Shown one piece after another: positions 1-12,035 of a DNA stretch of 64,000 bases (positions within the stretch are counted from its first letter, which is position 1; every line of letters starts with the position of its first letter). The stretch comes from Isoetes taiwanensis (taxonomy: Eukaryota > Streptophyta > Lycopodiopsida > Isoetales > Isoetaceae), in assembly GCA_021234155.1 (NCBI GenBank), contig JAJEKV010000053.1, forward strand, positions 3,161,025 to 3,225,024, given 5' to 3'. Below the pieces are notes generated by a model. The model was not told where the DNA came from and made no database searches. It was given only the letters and a program-made list of their open reading frames with translations. The translations under genes and the position numbers were made by a program.

Positions 1-1065
1 AAACAATCTCTAGGGAATGGTATAAATGTATGGATGGATATCTTGTAGAGCAAGGTTTTGAGAAGCTCAATTATGATGGTAATATCTATAGGTTCAAAAT
101 GGGAGATGCCCAGTGCATTATTGCTTTATATGTTGATGACAATATTATGATATCAAAGGGAACTCAAGTACTAAATCATTGCAAAGATATCTTAAGGAAA
201 CGATTCCAAATGAGTGATCTTGGAGAGTTAAAAAGGTTTTTACGGGCATAGATGTTTACAGGGACGTAAATCACAAGATATTAGCTTTGAGTCAACAAGG
301 GCATCATGTTGAAGAAATTTCATATGGAAGATTGCAATATGGCATATACTCCTATGGTTCCCCGGTCACGAGAATCTCTGAGATATGAGTCCAAAAAACG
401 GTTTAAAAAGCAAACAAATGGAGAAAATACCTTACGAAGTTTGATTGGTTGTTTATCTTATGTAGCCAATTGTACTAGGCGGACATTGCATTTGCATTAA
501 TATTCTCAGTAGGTACAATGACAGCTGGTAAAAGACACACCGGATTGCAGCAAAAAAGGATCCTCAAATACTTAAAAGGTACAATGCATTTTGGTATAGT
601 ATTTAATGAAACCAACTTACAATTGCGGCTTATTGTGATGCTTGATTGGGGAGGAGATTTAGACAAACGAAAATCAACTTCGGGTATGTTGTTTTATTAG
701 GTGGAGCCCCCAGTTGCTTGGAAGTGCAAGAAGCAAAAGCAACATTGCTTTATCTAGTCTTTGGTTGAGTACAACTCGCCAGTCCTGATGACTAAGGAAC
801 TTATTTGGGAAAGAAGGCTTATGGCGAGAATTTGGATTTGCTCAAAGAGGACCAACAATCATTTATTGTGATAATACTAGTTGTATTGCCATGACAAAAA
901 TCCAGGTTTGCACCTAAAGGTCAAAACACATTGAAATGGAAGTTCATTTTATCGAGAGATATGGTCAAAAGAAATCAAGTGCATTTGACCTATGTTAGTA
1001 CAAATGATCAAAGAGCGCGATATATTCTTACAAAGGCTCTACCTTTATCCGATTCCGTGAAATAA
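1..1065 (+). pseudogene. Ty1/copia pol fragment: end of reverse transcriptase plus RNase H (left copy)
   Basis: This is the C-terminal part of a copia polyprotein, which would copy element RNA into DNA. The frame from 30 reads MDGYLVEQGF and then contains the reverse transcriptase active-site block LYVDDNIMI. A second frame at 518-700 carries the RNase H-region signature LDKRKSTSGMLFY. A third at about 830-1000 reads GPTIIYCDNTSCIAMTK and KHIEMEVHF, the typical end of copia RNase H. The blocks are collinear but in different frames, so the gene is broken by several frameshifts. The last frame stops at 1063-1065, just before the polypurine tract and LTR. It is the 3' end of an element whose 5' part lies outside the window; the right-hand duplicate preserves more of it. 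Confidence 0.88.
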
Positions 1066-1103
1066 GGAAATTGTTACAATGTGATGACAGGGGAATATCA
1101 CAT

Positions 1104-1112
1104 GAAGGGGAA
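1104..1112 (+). other. Polypurine tract of the copia element
   Basis: GAAGGGGAA lies directly before the TGTTGG that opens the LTR. This is the expected place and composition for the plus-strand primer of an LTR retrotransposon. In the right copy the matching stretch (about 11504-11512) is GAAAGGAGA. Confidence 0.75.
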
Positions 1113-1672
1113 TGTTGGAAATGACAAAATTATGTGTCATGTGATATTCTAATCTATGAGAAGCGTGTGGCGAGTAGATTAGAGTTGTTAAATGGTGTCA
1201 TGTTATTCAAAAGTTAAGCGGTTGAATGGGGAGACCTATGAGAAGCGGTGGGAGTAGGTCAAAGTCAAAGTCAAAAAGTCAAAGTCAACGTCAACGTCAA
1301 AGTCAAAGGTGGCGGGCACACCCTACCCGGTGTTGCTAGGCTCAGCTAGAAACACACACGACCCCCCACTTGCCACTTAGGGTTTTGGGTTGACCGGTCA
1401 ATGGGTCAAAGTCAACGGCAAATTGGAAGATAAGGACAAAGGGCATCCTATTATTTAGGCAAGTTGAAAACTTTCTATATGAAGGGCATGCACGATTTGA
1501 CAAGTGGATATATCCAGGTTGATGAGAAAATATATATATGACTGATTGTCATAGAAAATATGTGGCTGAGTGCAGATACAGGTGTGTGTATGCAATTAAA
1601 GGTGCGGGAGGGGTTTGAAGGAGACAGAGTGTTGGCATACTTGGGTTCAAATCCCAAGCTCTGATTCTAACA
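1113..1672 (+). mobile_element. Copia 3' LTR (left copy), about 560 bp
   Basis: The LTR starts TGTTGG after the polypurine tract and ends CTAACA, giving the usual TG...CA ends and a short terminal inverted repeat (TGTTRG/CTAACA). It contains a dense array of GTCAA motifs (1256-1308 and 1390-1415) and a TATA-like AT run near 1525-1535, so the array would lie in the U3 promoter part. No 5' LTR is in the window, so age and target-site duplication cannot be tested here. LINE endonuclease sequence begins immediately after it. Confidence 0.8.
1256..1418 (+). promoter_or_regulatory. Clustered W-box-like motifs in the copia LTR
   Basis: About six AGTCAA/GGTCAA motifs (reverse complement TTGACT/TTGACC, the WRKY-factor W-box) occur in 53 bp at 1256-1308, with two CGTCAA variants. 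A second group at 1390-1415 includes the perfect palindrome TTGACCGGTCAA (1390-1401). The array is kept in the right-hand LTR at about 11650-11697 and 11765-11787. W-box recognition by WRKY factors is established for plants; a stress-responsive LTR is inference. Confidence 0.5.
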
Positions 1673-3743
1673 GTATGGTCATTGGGCAACTATTAAGTGG
1701 CTTGAGGGAGGACATGAATGGGGGATTGTGAATGTCTATGCCTCAAACCAACCATCTCAGAGAGATGCTCTATGGGCCACAATAAGAAACAAGATAAGGA
1801 ATCTTGGTGGTTTGCAAGTAGCCTAGTTGCTACTAGGAGACTTTAATATGGTAGGAGCAGGGATGATCCTGCCACCCCGCCTGCACAGTCTGAGGGGTTT
1901 TGAGAGGGACCAATGGTCTAGATTGTTGCAGGATTTGGCTATGGTAGAGGTGGAAGGAGATTTGTCTTTCACATGGTGCAATAGGCAGATCGGGGCGGGG
2001 CGGGCCTATGCCAGGCATGATAGATGTTATGCCTCCCCTCGCACATTGGATGAAGTACCCTCTCTGCATAGGAACAACATTCTTTCCACCTCCATTTCAG
2101 ATCATTATCCTCAATTGTTGTGTAGCCAGAATACTTCTACCCCCAAACCCTCGAGCATGTGTTTCGTCCCGAACACCCGCTTCTTAACATGAAGTCTTGT
2201 CGATGGCCCTTAGGATTTATCAGTAGCTAAGTCGGTTTGTAGCACCCACATATACACAAAGCGCCGCTATGTTAGCTCCATAATGCAAGGTTCAGGAATT
2301 GGATAGAACAGTCCGAAACTTTGTTTGGGGAGGGGATGCAGAAGGAGCAATGGTTAAAGTAGCCTGGTGGAAGTGCCTCCGCCCTCGAGAGGATGGGGGT
2401 TTGGCAATCCTAGATTTGGCTTTGCATTCTAAGGTGCTAGTCTCCAAGTTTGTTTGGAATATTATTCATGAAGAGGTGTTCTCTCCAGTGCGGCATTGCT
2501 TTTTACAAATCCCTCAAGAATTGTGTGGCTTTTCCTCCCATCCGTCCCCCGCAAGTTGCCTTGGGCCTTGCTTTTCACGGTTTGAGGTCGCTCCCACACG
2601 CGCCACCTTTTCTCAAGGGTGTCTTGCGGGCACAGGAGCATGTGCAGTGCTTTTTCGTAGATTATGCATCGGTATTTCATCACACCTCCTTTTTTACGGG
2701 TTCCTTTGCCTCCGACATACTTGCCTTTGGTTGCCAGCTTGCATGCTCGAATGCAGGCCCGCTGGACTCGGGCTGCAGTCTCCACCTTAGAGGTTGGTAT
2801 TGGCATAGCCAACCTCCTTTGGGAGTTTTTTCAGCCCGCTTTGGCTTAAGAGCGTTGATCGGGCTTATCTGGCGACAAGTGGCCTCCCCGTGATTCCACT
2901 GCATATTCCCGTTCTCCTCCAGGGAAGGGTGGTCTTTCAGATTTGGAAGGTTCATTGGGGGGTCGATGAGTCATGTTTTGTTCGTTCTTGTTACCGGACG
3001 TTGGTTATTCATGATACTTTACCTATTTCGACAAGTGGGCGAAGCTTCGTGGTTTCATGTTGGCTCCATTTGACATGGACTTGAACTCTCTCCCCACCAA
3101 AGGTTAGGGTTCGCTTTGTGGCAAGTGGTGCACCGCTGCATTAGGGTAAATGTTCTTGTGCATAGATTTAAGCCACTATGAGTTTTCTTTTTGCCCTTTG
3201 TGGGTCTCATCGAGAGTCCATTGAACATTGTCTGAGTCGCGGCCCACATTTGCAAGCCGCATGGGATTGGGTGAAAGCATTGTTCGGGATCGAATGTGTA
3301 GCCAGAAGATACTTCTTCATGTGTTTCCAGCTTCATGGTCCTCTCCTAAGAAGCAGGCTTTCCATTTGTGTAAGGCATCGTTGGTTTGGTTGATTTGGAA
3401 ATGGCGTCTTCTATGGATTTTTCAAGGGATTCAGCAACCTTCAGCCTCTCTAGTTCCACGACTCAGACATAAGCTATTCCAGAGTTTTCTTGTGTTTACT
3501 GGCCCAGAGAAGACAAAGTTTTGCATCTCGCGAGATATTTTGCACATTGTAAATGCAAATGGGGAGTTTGTACAGTGATTACTAGAGGTGATTGGAAGTT
3601 TACGCACTAGTTTTTTAGTATGAAGTTCTGAGGTGTTTTTATCCCTTTGGGGCTCTCTTTTTCCTCACTACTCATCTTGTATCATTGCCATTCTTTTAAT
3701 ATAAGTATCTCAGTTCTTCAAAAAAAAAAAAAAAAAAAAAAAA
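1673..3743 (+). mobile_element. Decayed L1-like LINE with A-tail (left copy)
   Basis: This is a shortened non-LTR retrotransposon. An endonuclease (exonuclease/endonuclease/phosphatase family) block begins at the LTR boundary: EWGIVNVYAS near 1712-1742, LLLGDFNMVGAG near 1830, SFTWCN near 1970 and SDHYP near 2097, all typical of LINE endonucleases. Most of the reverse transcriptase is missing. The frame at 2299-2460 resumes with RNFVWGG, VAWWKC and GGLAILDLALHSK, the C-terminal RT segment. The zinc-knuckle zf-RVT region follows near 3050-3400, with HRESIEHC. A run of 24 A (3720-3743) after TTCTTC marks the 3' end. Stops and frameshifts are numerous and there is no intact ORF. Confidence 0.85.
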
Positions 3744-6700
3744 TAGGCACCAATGTCCAAACGCAAATAGAACCAATTACATGCAAGGAGACAATAGATA
3801 AAGGCTCAACATTCGCATGAAAAGACATCTAAAAAATATATGTTAAATCACAATTCAAAGGCTTCTAAAAAGTCACAATTCAAATAAAGGTTTTTAATCC
3901 TCTAGCCATTTTGAAATACAACATAACCTAAAAAATATTTAGCTAAAGAAAAGACTTTAGGTAAAAATAGAGGATAAGGTTTAAAAGAAAGGGAATTTAG
4001 CATATAAAATTAAAGCCAAGGAAATAAAAGAAAAAGATCCCCTTTAAAAAAGGTGAGCACCCCCTAAGAAGAGGATGCCACCATCGTGGCCCATTGGTTT
4101 AAGAGATGAATGCAATTCAATGGAACTAGTGCGATGAAAGAGTCCATTTGGCACAGTGGATCGCCATGGCGCAAATACAAAGAGAAGCTATGAACAAACG
4201 CGAGAGATCCCTAAAGAAAAAGATACATCAAAACTAGTAGAACCGTAGGTTGGGAAGAAGGCTAGCAATCCTGCAGCTTTGAGGACCTCCTATGTGTTGA
4301 TTAATTGAAATATAGCATCCGGATATGATTAACATGCAAACTTATTTACATAGACCGGGTAAAGCTCTAAATTATTGACCTTTGACACAAATGTTATAAA
4401 ATCAAATTAATTGTGTTACAAATCGAAACTGGACATGGTGGCTCATCCCTTATTACCTATTCTAATAAACTTTGACCATCAAAATTTGAAGGCAAGAATG
4501 GTGGACCTGCCTATATATTCTAGAGCCTAGTTGCACTCAACCAACACAACGAAACAACATGAATGAATGAATGAGCCATGTGGCCCTCCCCTTTATTTCC
4601 AAAATATTAGTCCAATAATTTTCACTTCTAATAAACCCTCATGCACACCGCCTTTTGGGCATACAAAAGCAAGCGCCAAAATACCACAAAGGATTCAAAA
4701 CTCAAAATAAGTTCATAAAGATTTATAGGCCTCCCTTGCTAATGTCCAACACGACCCCAACATGCCAAGATTCTCTCAAAACCTCAAAAGGACGTTTCCA
4801 CATCCATCTTTGAGCAAATCCGCAAAAGGAACAAAGAAATCCCGCAATGCACGAGGACCCCAATCTTGGCACAAAGACCACCATATCTTTTGCACAATGA
4901 GGGCCCATCACCATGGCACAAGGGCCCTCAACATCGTCCCCACTTAAATCCCAACATTCAAGCCATAAGAGTTGCCCCATCAACAATGCTTGGCATCGCA
5001 AGATCAAGAAGTCAAACAATGAGTCAATCAACATGAAAAAACCAAGACATTGACTACAAGAAAACTTCAATAACACAAGGTTATAATGCGGGCTAAAACT
5101 AAACCTGGGGATGGGGCAAGCGACCACAAAGGGGAAGGCTCAAAGACGGTGATGAAATTGAGAGGAATGCAACAAGGCTATAAATACTCCAAGAAAAACT
5201 CATCTAGTTTCAAGAAGTGGATTTATCGCTAATCTCAAACCGCGGTCATAAATCGCGACTTCTAGAGTCTAGTTGCACTCAACCAACACAACTAAACAAC
5301 ATGCTGAAAATAGAGGCGTAAAAAAACAGAAACTAAATGTCTAAGCCAATTAAGGGTACAATGTCACCACTCAAGAACGAACGGCAAAGAAAATGAGCGC
5401 GAGGAATGGAAAGCAAGAGACCGTGGCATATCCAAACCGCTAAGACTACTAAAAAGAATGCTACGATACCCCGCTAAGCCGCTTAACATAAACTATCCTA
5501 AGCTTAACAACTCTAACTTGCTGAAAAGAACCAATCCTAGAGCATCTCACAAAAATGAAATAAAAGTGCAAGGAAAGGAACAACAAACTAGAAAAGATCA
5601 TGACGCAGGAAAAAAACTATAAAAGGAGAAGAGAGAGAGGTGAACAAACACAACAAGGGAAATCAAGGGAGTAATACAAAACCTAATCAAGGGAGCTAAT
5701 AGAAGACCTAGAAGGATAGCAAACAAGACAAGATTACTGCAACCAGAAAAGCATAACATATCTAGGCATAAGGGCCATTGATGCAAATTTAGACTCTCTA
5801 AGGACATAAGCACCTAGAAAGCCCAGCATATCTAGGCACAAAGGTTAATGATTCAAATCTAAACTAAGTCCACGGAATGGTCAACAAGCACTATAGCGAC
5901 CCTCTACATCTAATTTCCCACCCAAAATATAAGGCAATTGTTAGACCTCCCTTATCAGCCCATTATTTATAGCAAACTTTACAACTATAATATATAGTAA
6001 TCTTGGATTAGTAGTTTCAGATAAGCTCAACTAGATACATCATACTCAATCAAATAGTAACGAAATCCATACAACTACCACCAACTCAAGATGCTTGTAA
6101 AAAGATACATTCTAAAACTTTTAAAAATTCAAGCATACTGCCATCTAAACAACTACGAAACCTGCACAAGGATTAAAGCGTGATGTACAATGTAGAATAC
6201 TTGCATTGTCAAGACTCCAAATGTTATGAATTACTGGAAAAACAGACTCCCATTTCAATAGAAGTGCCGTAACTACAAAACTATGCATTCTTAGTTGCGG
6301 GGTTATAATTAACCACTAGATCGAACGACCAAATCAAACCCCACAAGAAAATGAGCAAACCATGCACATTGATAGTTGGAAAGAAACTAGGAATAGAATG
6401 GAAAAAGCAAACATCTTCAATGGCATAATTAAATGATGTCAACTCGCACTGCAAATGGTGGGGACCTATGAACAGGCAAGGACATATAAAGACACATACA
6501 ACTCCGGGGGGAGGTACGAGTAAATACGACCTCAATGTTCAGGTTAGAAGACATATTGCTAGAAAACAATCCAAACTAAACTTGCGTTGACTATAACTCA
6601 AATAAACATATGTGGTCATAAACCTCCAAAGCCAGAACTCACTACACCTAACTAAGCCACTAGAGAGACATAATGCAACTAAGGGCACAAAGTTAGCAAT

Positions 6701-7821
6701 TAGCAATCCACAACTTATATAGGTTCGCACCACAAACTAATCTTGAGAACCTCGACAACAAGTTGCATGTCCAATCAGATATCTCGAAACATTGCTAGAA
6801 GAAGCAACTACCCCAAACTAGCATGATAATATCAACTTCAACACTTCCAACTTCAATACTTTCCAACCTAGCATTTACTAGAAAACAATTCCACAAGGCA
6901 TTCAACTATCTAGAATGTCACCCATAATACCTCGTAGAAACCATAGAAGTGCCTATCTCCTATAACTCATAGAAAAGAATAGAATGGGAGGAACTACAAA
7001 CTAAACAAATATCATGAAAAATTGAAATCCCAAACTAACGATATATCGACGAAAAGATATTGAATGTGTACCAACATTCAAAACTAAAATAGATCGTATA
7101 ACTCTCACAAACTTTAAACTAGGGAAATCAAACTCATTTGCCCTTTAATACAAATGATTATGAAAGGATTAGGGTCTTCCTAAAGATGCATATTGAAAGG
7201 CCTCCTAAAGGCTTAGAGTTGTCGGAGCCCATATGGTCAACAAGCTAGCGTGCCTTAAACCTTGTAACAAACTCAAAAGAAACAATAGACACCGGCCCAT
7301 GGCAACAACTTACTAGGAAGAAAAATGCATTAACGCAAATAGCTAAATGGGTCTCTTTAGAAACCATCACAAAACAAAATTGAGCATGCAAAAATGCTTG
7401 AAATGATGAGCTAATCTAGAAATACTTGATACATGCATTTCGATGGACCTGCAAAGCTTGGCAAAGAGTAAAGCCACAAACAAAGAACCAAGCTCATGTT
7501 GGGCCAAAATTGAAGTAGTCCACTAGACAAAAAAGGATAATCTACTAATGTAGACTTAAATGGGAACTATGAGCACAAAGTGGAAATTCAAGACCACCCC
7601 TATGCCCGAAAATGAAGCAACCACAATTTTCTACACCACAACTTATTCAAATTTGCAACACAACTACACTTTATAAACCCAAAACATGCAACTCGAGACA
7701 TTGTACACGAGCAACATGAAACTCCCCTTGTACTCAAGCCACATCAAACTCCTCGCTACCCAAAGAACCCCATCGCTAAAAAACGTATCAAGAACACAAA
7801 ATAAGCTTAATCCATAAGAAA
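3744..7821. other. Non-coding block of the duplicated unit (left copy)
   Basis: About 4 kb, AT-rich, with no ORF that is also kept in the right-hand copy. I see weak internal repeats: a TAGTTGCACTCAACCAACAC segment at about 4528 and again at about 5273, and a degenerate tandem pair of about 72 bp at about 5749-5885 (CATATCTAGGCA in both). A TATA-containing module at 5114-5262 is listed separately. The reading frames of 60-134 residues on either strand look like chance. It may be the non-coding interior of a non-autonomous element, but I see no termini. Confidence 0.5.
5114..5262 (+). repeat. TATA-containing dispersed module, copy 1
   Basis: The module reads GGGCAAGCGACCACAAAGGG, GGCTCAAAGAC, GAGAGGAATGCAACAAGGC and then TATAAATA (5179-5186), with a CAAGAAGTGGATTTATC block downstream. 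The same order of blocks recurs at about 15130, 23261 and 27448, and in eroded form at about 21059. It looks like a core promoter carried on a repeat. No gene is recognisable downstream of this copy. Confidence 0.6.
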
Positions 7822-9260
7822 TTTTTTTTTTTTGTTGAAGGACGCCGACTTTATTCAATCAAAGAGTCAAATACAAGTATAAATGCAGACGAATAATAAA
7901 ATCTCGGCCGATAAGCGAGACCCACCGAAAGTGAAGCAACCCGCCTAAGCATAAGAGTGCACATCCAAAAACTCCTCAAAATCAATGCCTTTTGCGAGGG
8001 GCAAGTGAAGAACAATGATAATGAACTTTACAATGTAACCTTTGAGCTTTGGAGAACACGATTATCCGCCACATCCGCACCTTTGAAGATTACCAATCTT
8101 CGTCTTTTCCAGATAGTCCAAAGCAACCATCCTGCTGCTAGATGAAAAGCCTGGCCTTGTAACTCTGTCCAGGTACTTGGGTAAATTGCCAAAAGCAGTT
8201 GTTGACTTGTTAATGAAACCTGAAAAAAGGGAATACAACCAGTCCCATACCGCCTAAGGTGTGCACACATGAAAAAGCAATGCTCAATGGTCTCGATCCA
8301 CGCTTTGCACACCGGACACCGATTTGATATTCTAGGGTTAAACTTATGGACAAGCATGTTAACCCGCAAGACACCTATGAAGAATCGCCACCAAAGAACC
8401 GCCACTTTAGGATGAAGTAGCTTGTCCCATGCCCAAGACCACACCTTCGCCATTGAAGAGGAGGAAGTTGAAGAGACCACTTATTAGATTCGAGGAAGAA
8501 TATCGCGAAGATTGCAACAACAACATACATAGAGTTCACAAGATTGCACTCCTTAATTTCTTCATGACAAACCCATACCAAAATATCTTCTTGGCGTGGG
8601 CGTAATAGGTCTGTAGAAAAAATCAGCAACTTTTTGCCACGCAAACTCTATCCCATCGCCCCAATAGAAACTTTAAACCGAAAAGCCTCCCATGTCAAGA
8701 ATCGGGCTCGAGTCATACCATGCCGCAATAGTTAAGATTCCAAAGACTTTTCCAACGCCTTTGAGTCAATGGGTGCACTTTGAAAGCAAAGTGGTTGATT
8801 GTCTACCGAGGGATCCACCAACAAGGTGCAAATCAATCAGTACACAAGCAGCTTGGACTGATGTGAAATAAAGTTTTGACTGTGGTGCTAGGAGTCTAAC
8901 AACTTTTAAGAATGGAGAAGCATTAAGGATAAGGCCGCAACTCATAAAATAAACTCCATGGAAGAACAGTTTGAGTGTGACTTTACCAAAAGGGATACAA
9001 GAGGTAAGAGCCCATTGCAATAAGCCGTAACCCGTGAGAATCATCCTTACCTACGAAGCCGCCAAATGAATTTTGAGATCATAACCTTACTCGCAAATGG
9101 AAATCGCCATGCCCAAACCTCCAAAGACTTAGGTTTTTATACACTTAGACCATGCAACTTCCACCACTACCCCCGCCTCATTTCCACCCCGTGATAAAGT
9201 TTCTAACAACACCTACAATCTCCAAACTTTGAGTGGGAAGCAAGAATGGCGTAGCCATAT
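7822..9260 (-). mobile_element. LINE 3' half on the minus strand (left copy)
   Basis: Reading the minus strand, the element ends at an A-tail seen as 12 T at 7822-7833. The frame at 8028-8480 carries the zf-RVT region: VAVLWWRFF, NPRISNRCPVCKAW and ETIEHCFFMC, a Cys-rich RT-associated domain. A second frame at 8766-9044 reads LFFHGVYFMSCG, and about 9050-9250 has RT C-terminal remnants (VVEVAWSKC, GGLGM). The same family is present on the plus strand at 40491-41344, with near-identical peptides. Frameshifts separate the blocks. Its 5' end is cut by the duplication junction near 9260. Confidence 0.85.
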
Positions 9261-9309
9261 AGACATGTGTGTTGCTTAAGACATGCTTAGCAACTCACAA
9301 TTCTTTCCC

Positions 9310-11470
9310 AATCGTGAGATCTATGTTGAAGTATTACGGTTCAAATTATTTATGGGATGAAGCTGTGAAGGCGGTACATCTACATTCAAAAACATTACCT
9401 TCATCAAGTATTAAAGGTTACGCGTTCCCGAATGCTTTGGTGCGGTGATCACCTTCTTATGATATAGATTAAAAGCATATATGGGTGTTTATGCTTTGTA
9501 CATGTTCACGTGAGAAAAGTTGGATGATGAGCATACATATCTTATCTAGTAGATTTTGTGATTCACAACTCCAAAGCGTGGATTATATGAAAAGCCTTCA
9601 GAAGAAAATTATGGTAAATGAGATGTGAATTAATGTGATGAAAGCGAATTTTGATGGAAATTCCTGGATAAATCACGAAGATCCATGTGAAAGTGAAGGA
9701 AAGTAGTATTGGGAAATCATCGATCAATAAGTAGAAAAACTCAAGGATTGGAAGCGGTAGATTTGAAGTGACTTCGATGGCATTAGTGAGAAATGATTCC
9801 AAGTAATGTTGTTGAGCGAAGTGGAATGATGTTGAGCAAGAAGATTGAACTTTAAAGGCAGAAGTGGATAAAATTGATAGACAAACCAGACGAGCAATCA
9901 ATGTTGAAAGCCAAGCATGATTTAAGTCATAGTAGAACTTGGAAAAGGCAAAGACTTAGATCTGAGTAAGGCATCATTTGAAACTTATTTGATAAACAAA
10001 GCGAACAGGTACAAGAAATGCTCTCGGCGATTCAAGATAATATGAATGGAAAAAGAGCTGGAAATGTGCTATGGAAAGAAAAATAGAAGCATTAAAAGGT
10101 ACTACGCCTGGGCAGTGGATGGCTAACCGATAAGGAATATAGTTGGAAATAAGTGGATCTATAAGAATAAAAAGCGGGGAGTGAACAAAGAAATACAAAA
10201 GAAATTTAAAAGCCAGGCTTGTTGCACAAGGCTTTACAGAAAAAAGAAGATTTTGATGAAACATTCTCACCATTGGTAAAGATAAATAGTTTGAGAATGT
10301 TGTATTGCTAATGCTTGTGACCGTCCACATCATATGGATGTAAAATGCGGCATTCTTAGATACTAAGATAGGAAGTATTAAGACACACAGATTTGAAGAG
10401 GAAGAAGTTGGAAGTTAAGATAGAAAGCTTGATTTATGGTCTTAAGCAACAATCTCTAGAATGGTATAAATGTATGGATGTGGATATCTTGTAGAACAAG
10501 GTTTTGAAGCTTCAATTATGATGGTAATATCTATAGGTTCAAAAATGGGAGAATGCACAACATTATTGCTTTTATATGTTGATGACAAATGATATCGAGG
10601 GAACTCAATTACTAAAATCGTACAAAAAGATATCTTAAAGGAAAACGATTCAAATGGTGATCTTGGAGAGTTAAAAGAGGTTCACAGGCATAGATGTTCT
10701 GAGGGGCGAGAAAGATATTGATATTAAGGTCAACGAGGGCATCAGCTTGAAGGGCATCATGTTGAAGAAGGTGCAATATGGCATATACTCTATGGTTCAC
10801 AGTGCGATCTCTGAATGGATATGAGTCAAAGCGGTGAAGCAAACAAATGGAAAATGCCTTCACCGGTTTGATTGGTTGTTTATCTTATATATGTAGTGTG
10901 AGCGGACATTACATTTGCGATTATTCTAGGAACAATTGTAGAAAGCTGAAGCTGGTAAGGAACCTTTGATTCAAAAAAGGATCCCCTCAAATACCAAAAA
11001 TTACAATGCATTTTGGTACTGGTATTTAATGAAACCAACAATTCACCGGGCTTATTGTTGTCTTGCGTTGGGGAGGAATTTAGACAATCAATCGAAGGGT
11101 ATGTTGTTTTATTAAGGTGGGTGGTTGCTTGGAAGTGCAAGAAGCAAAGCAACATTGCTTTATCTAGTCTTTGAAAGGCTGAGTAATTTCTTCAGATCTA
11201 CGTTGACTAAGGAACTTATTTTGGAAAAGAGGCTTACATGGCGGGAATTTGGATTTGCTCAAAAGGGACCAACAATCATTTATTGTGATAATACTAGTTG
11301 TATTGCCATGACAAAATCGGTTTTGCAAAGGGTCAAAACACGTGAAATGGAAGTTCATTTTGCTCCGAGTGGTCCGAAATCAAGTGCATTTGATACTATG
11401 TTGAAATCACGGTGATCAAAATAGGATATTCGCACAAAGGCTCTGCAGCATCCGGTTCGAAATAAGGAAA
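9310..11470 (+). pseudogene. Ty1/copia pol fragment: integrase end, RT and RNase H (right copy)
   Basis: This shows more of the element than the left copy. LWDEAVKAVHLHSKTLP near 9348-9400 resembles the copia integrase C-terminal region. KARLVAQGFTEK (10208-10243) is the classic opening of the copia reverse transcriptase, HMDVKCGIL follows near 10330, and then the equivalent of the left copy's RT. RNase H blocks follow at 11240-11350 (GPTIIYCDNTSCIAMTKS). Short indels have broken every domain; compared with the left copy there are small insertions and deletions every few tens of bases. It cannot encode a working polyprotein. Confidence 0.85.
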
Positions 11471-11513
11471 TTGGTACAATGTGATGGCGGAGAACTATCA
11501 CATGAAAGGAGAA

Positions 11514-12035
11514 TATTGAAAATGACAAAAGTATATGTCATGTGATATTCTAATCTATGAAGCGATGAGTAGATTAGAGTTGTTAAATAATTGTCATGTT
11601 ATTCAAAGTTAGCGGTCAGATAGGAGAACCTGAAAGCGATGGGAGTAAGAGTCCAAAGTCAAAAGTCAAAGTCAAATCAACGTCAACGTCAAAGTCAAGG
11701 TGGCGGGCACACCAGATGTGCGTCGCTACCGCAGACACCCACAGCCATAGGGTTTGGGTTGGCCCGGTCAATGGAGTCAAAGTCAACGACATTTGGAAGA
11801 TAGGGCAAGGCATCCTATTATTTAGGCAAGTTAGAAAAACTTTCTATATGAAGAGGCATGCGATTTGACAAGAGTAGATATATCGAGGTTGATGAGAAAA
11901 TATATATATGAAGCGGTGTCATAGAAAATGTAATTTGAAGTCTGAATATCTGGTGTGTGTCTAGTGCGAAAGGTGTGAGAGGGTTTGAAGGAGACGATGT
12001 TGGCATACTTGGGTTCAAATCTAAACTCGGTCCTG
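11514..12035 (+). mobile_element. Copia 3' LTR (right copy), about 522 bp
   Basis: It aligns along its length with 1113-1672. Its start is eroded to TATTGAAAATG in place of TGTTGGAAATG, and the CTAACA end is lost. The GTCAA array and the TATA-like run are kept. LINE endonuclease sequence follows at once, exactly as in the left copy, so the LTR-LINE junction predates the duplication. Confidence 0.75.

Noticed and set aside
5114-5262. C/D-box snoRNA (GTGATGA in the TATA module)
   Set aside because: A C-box-like GTGATGA is present at about 5149, but no CTGA D-box at proper spacing and no terminal stem were seen, and the motif is not kept in the other copies.
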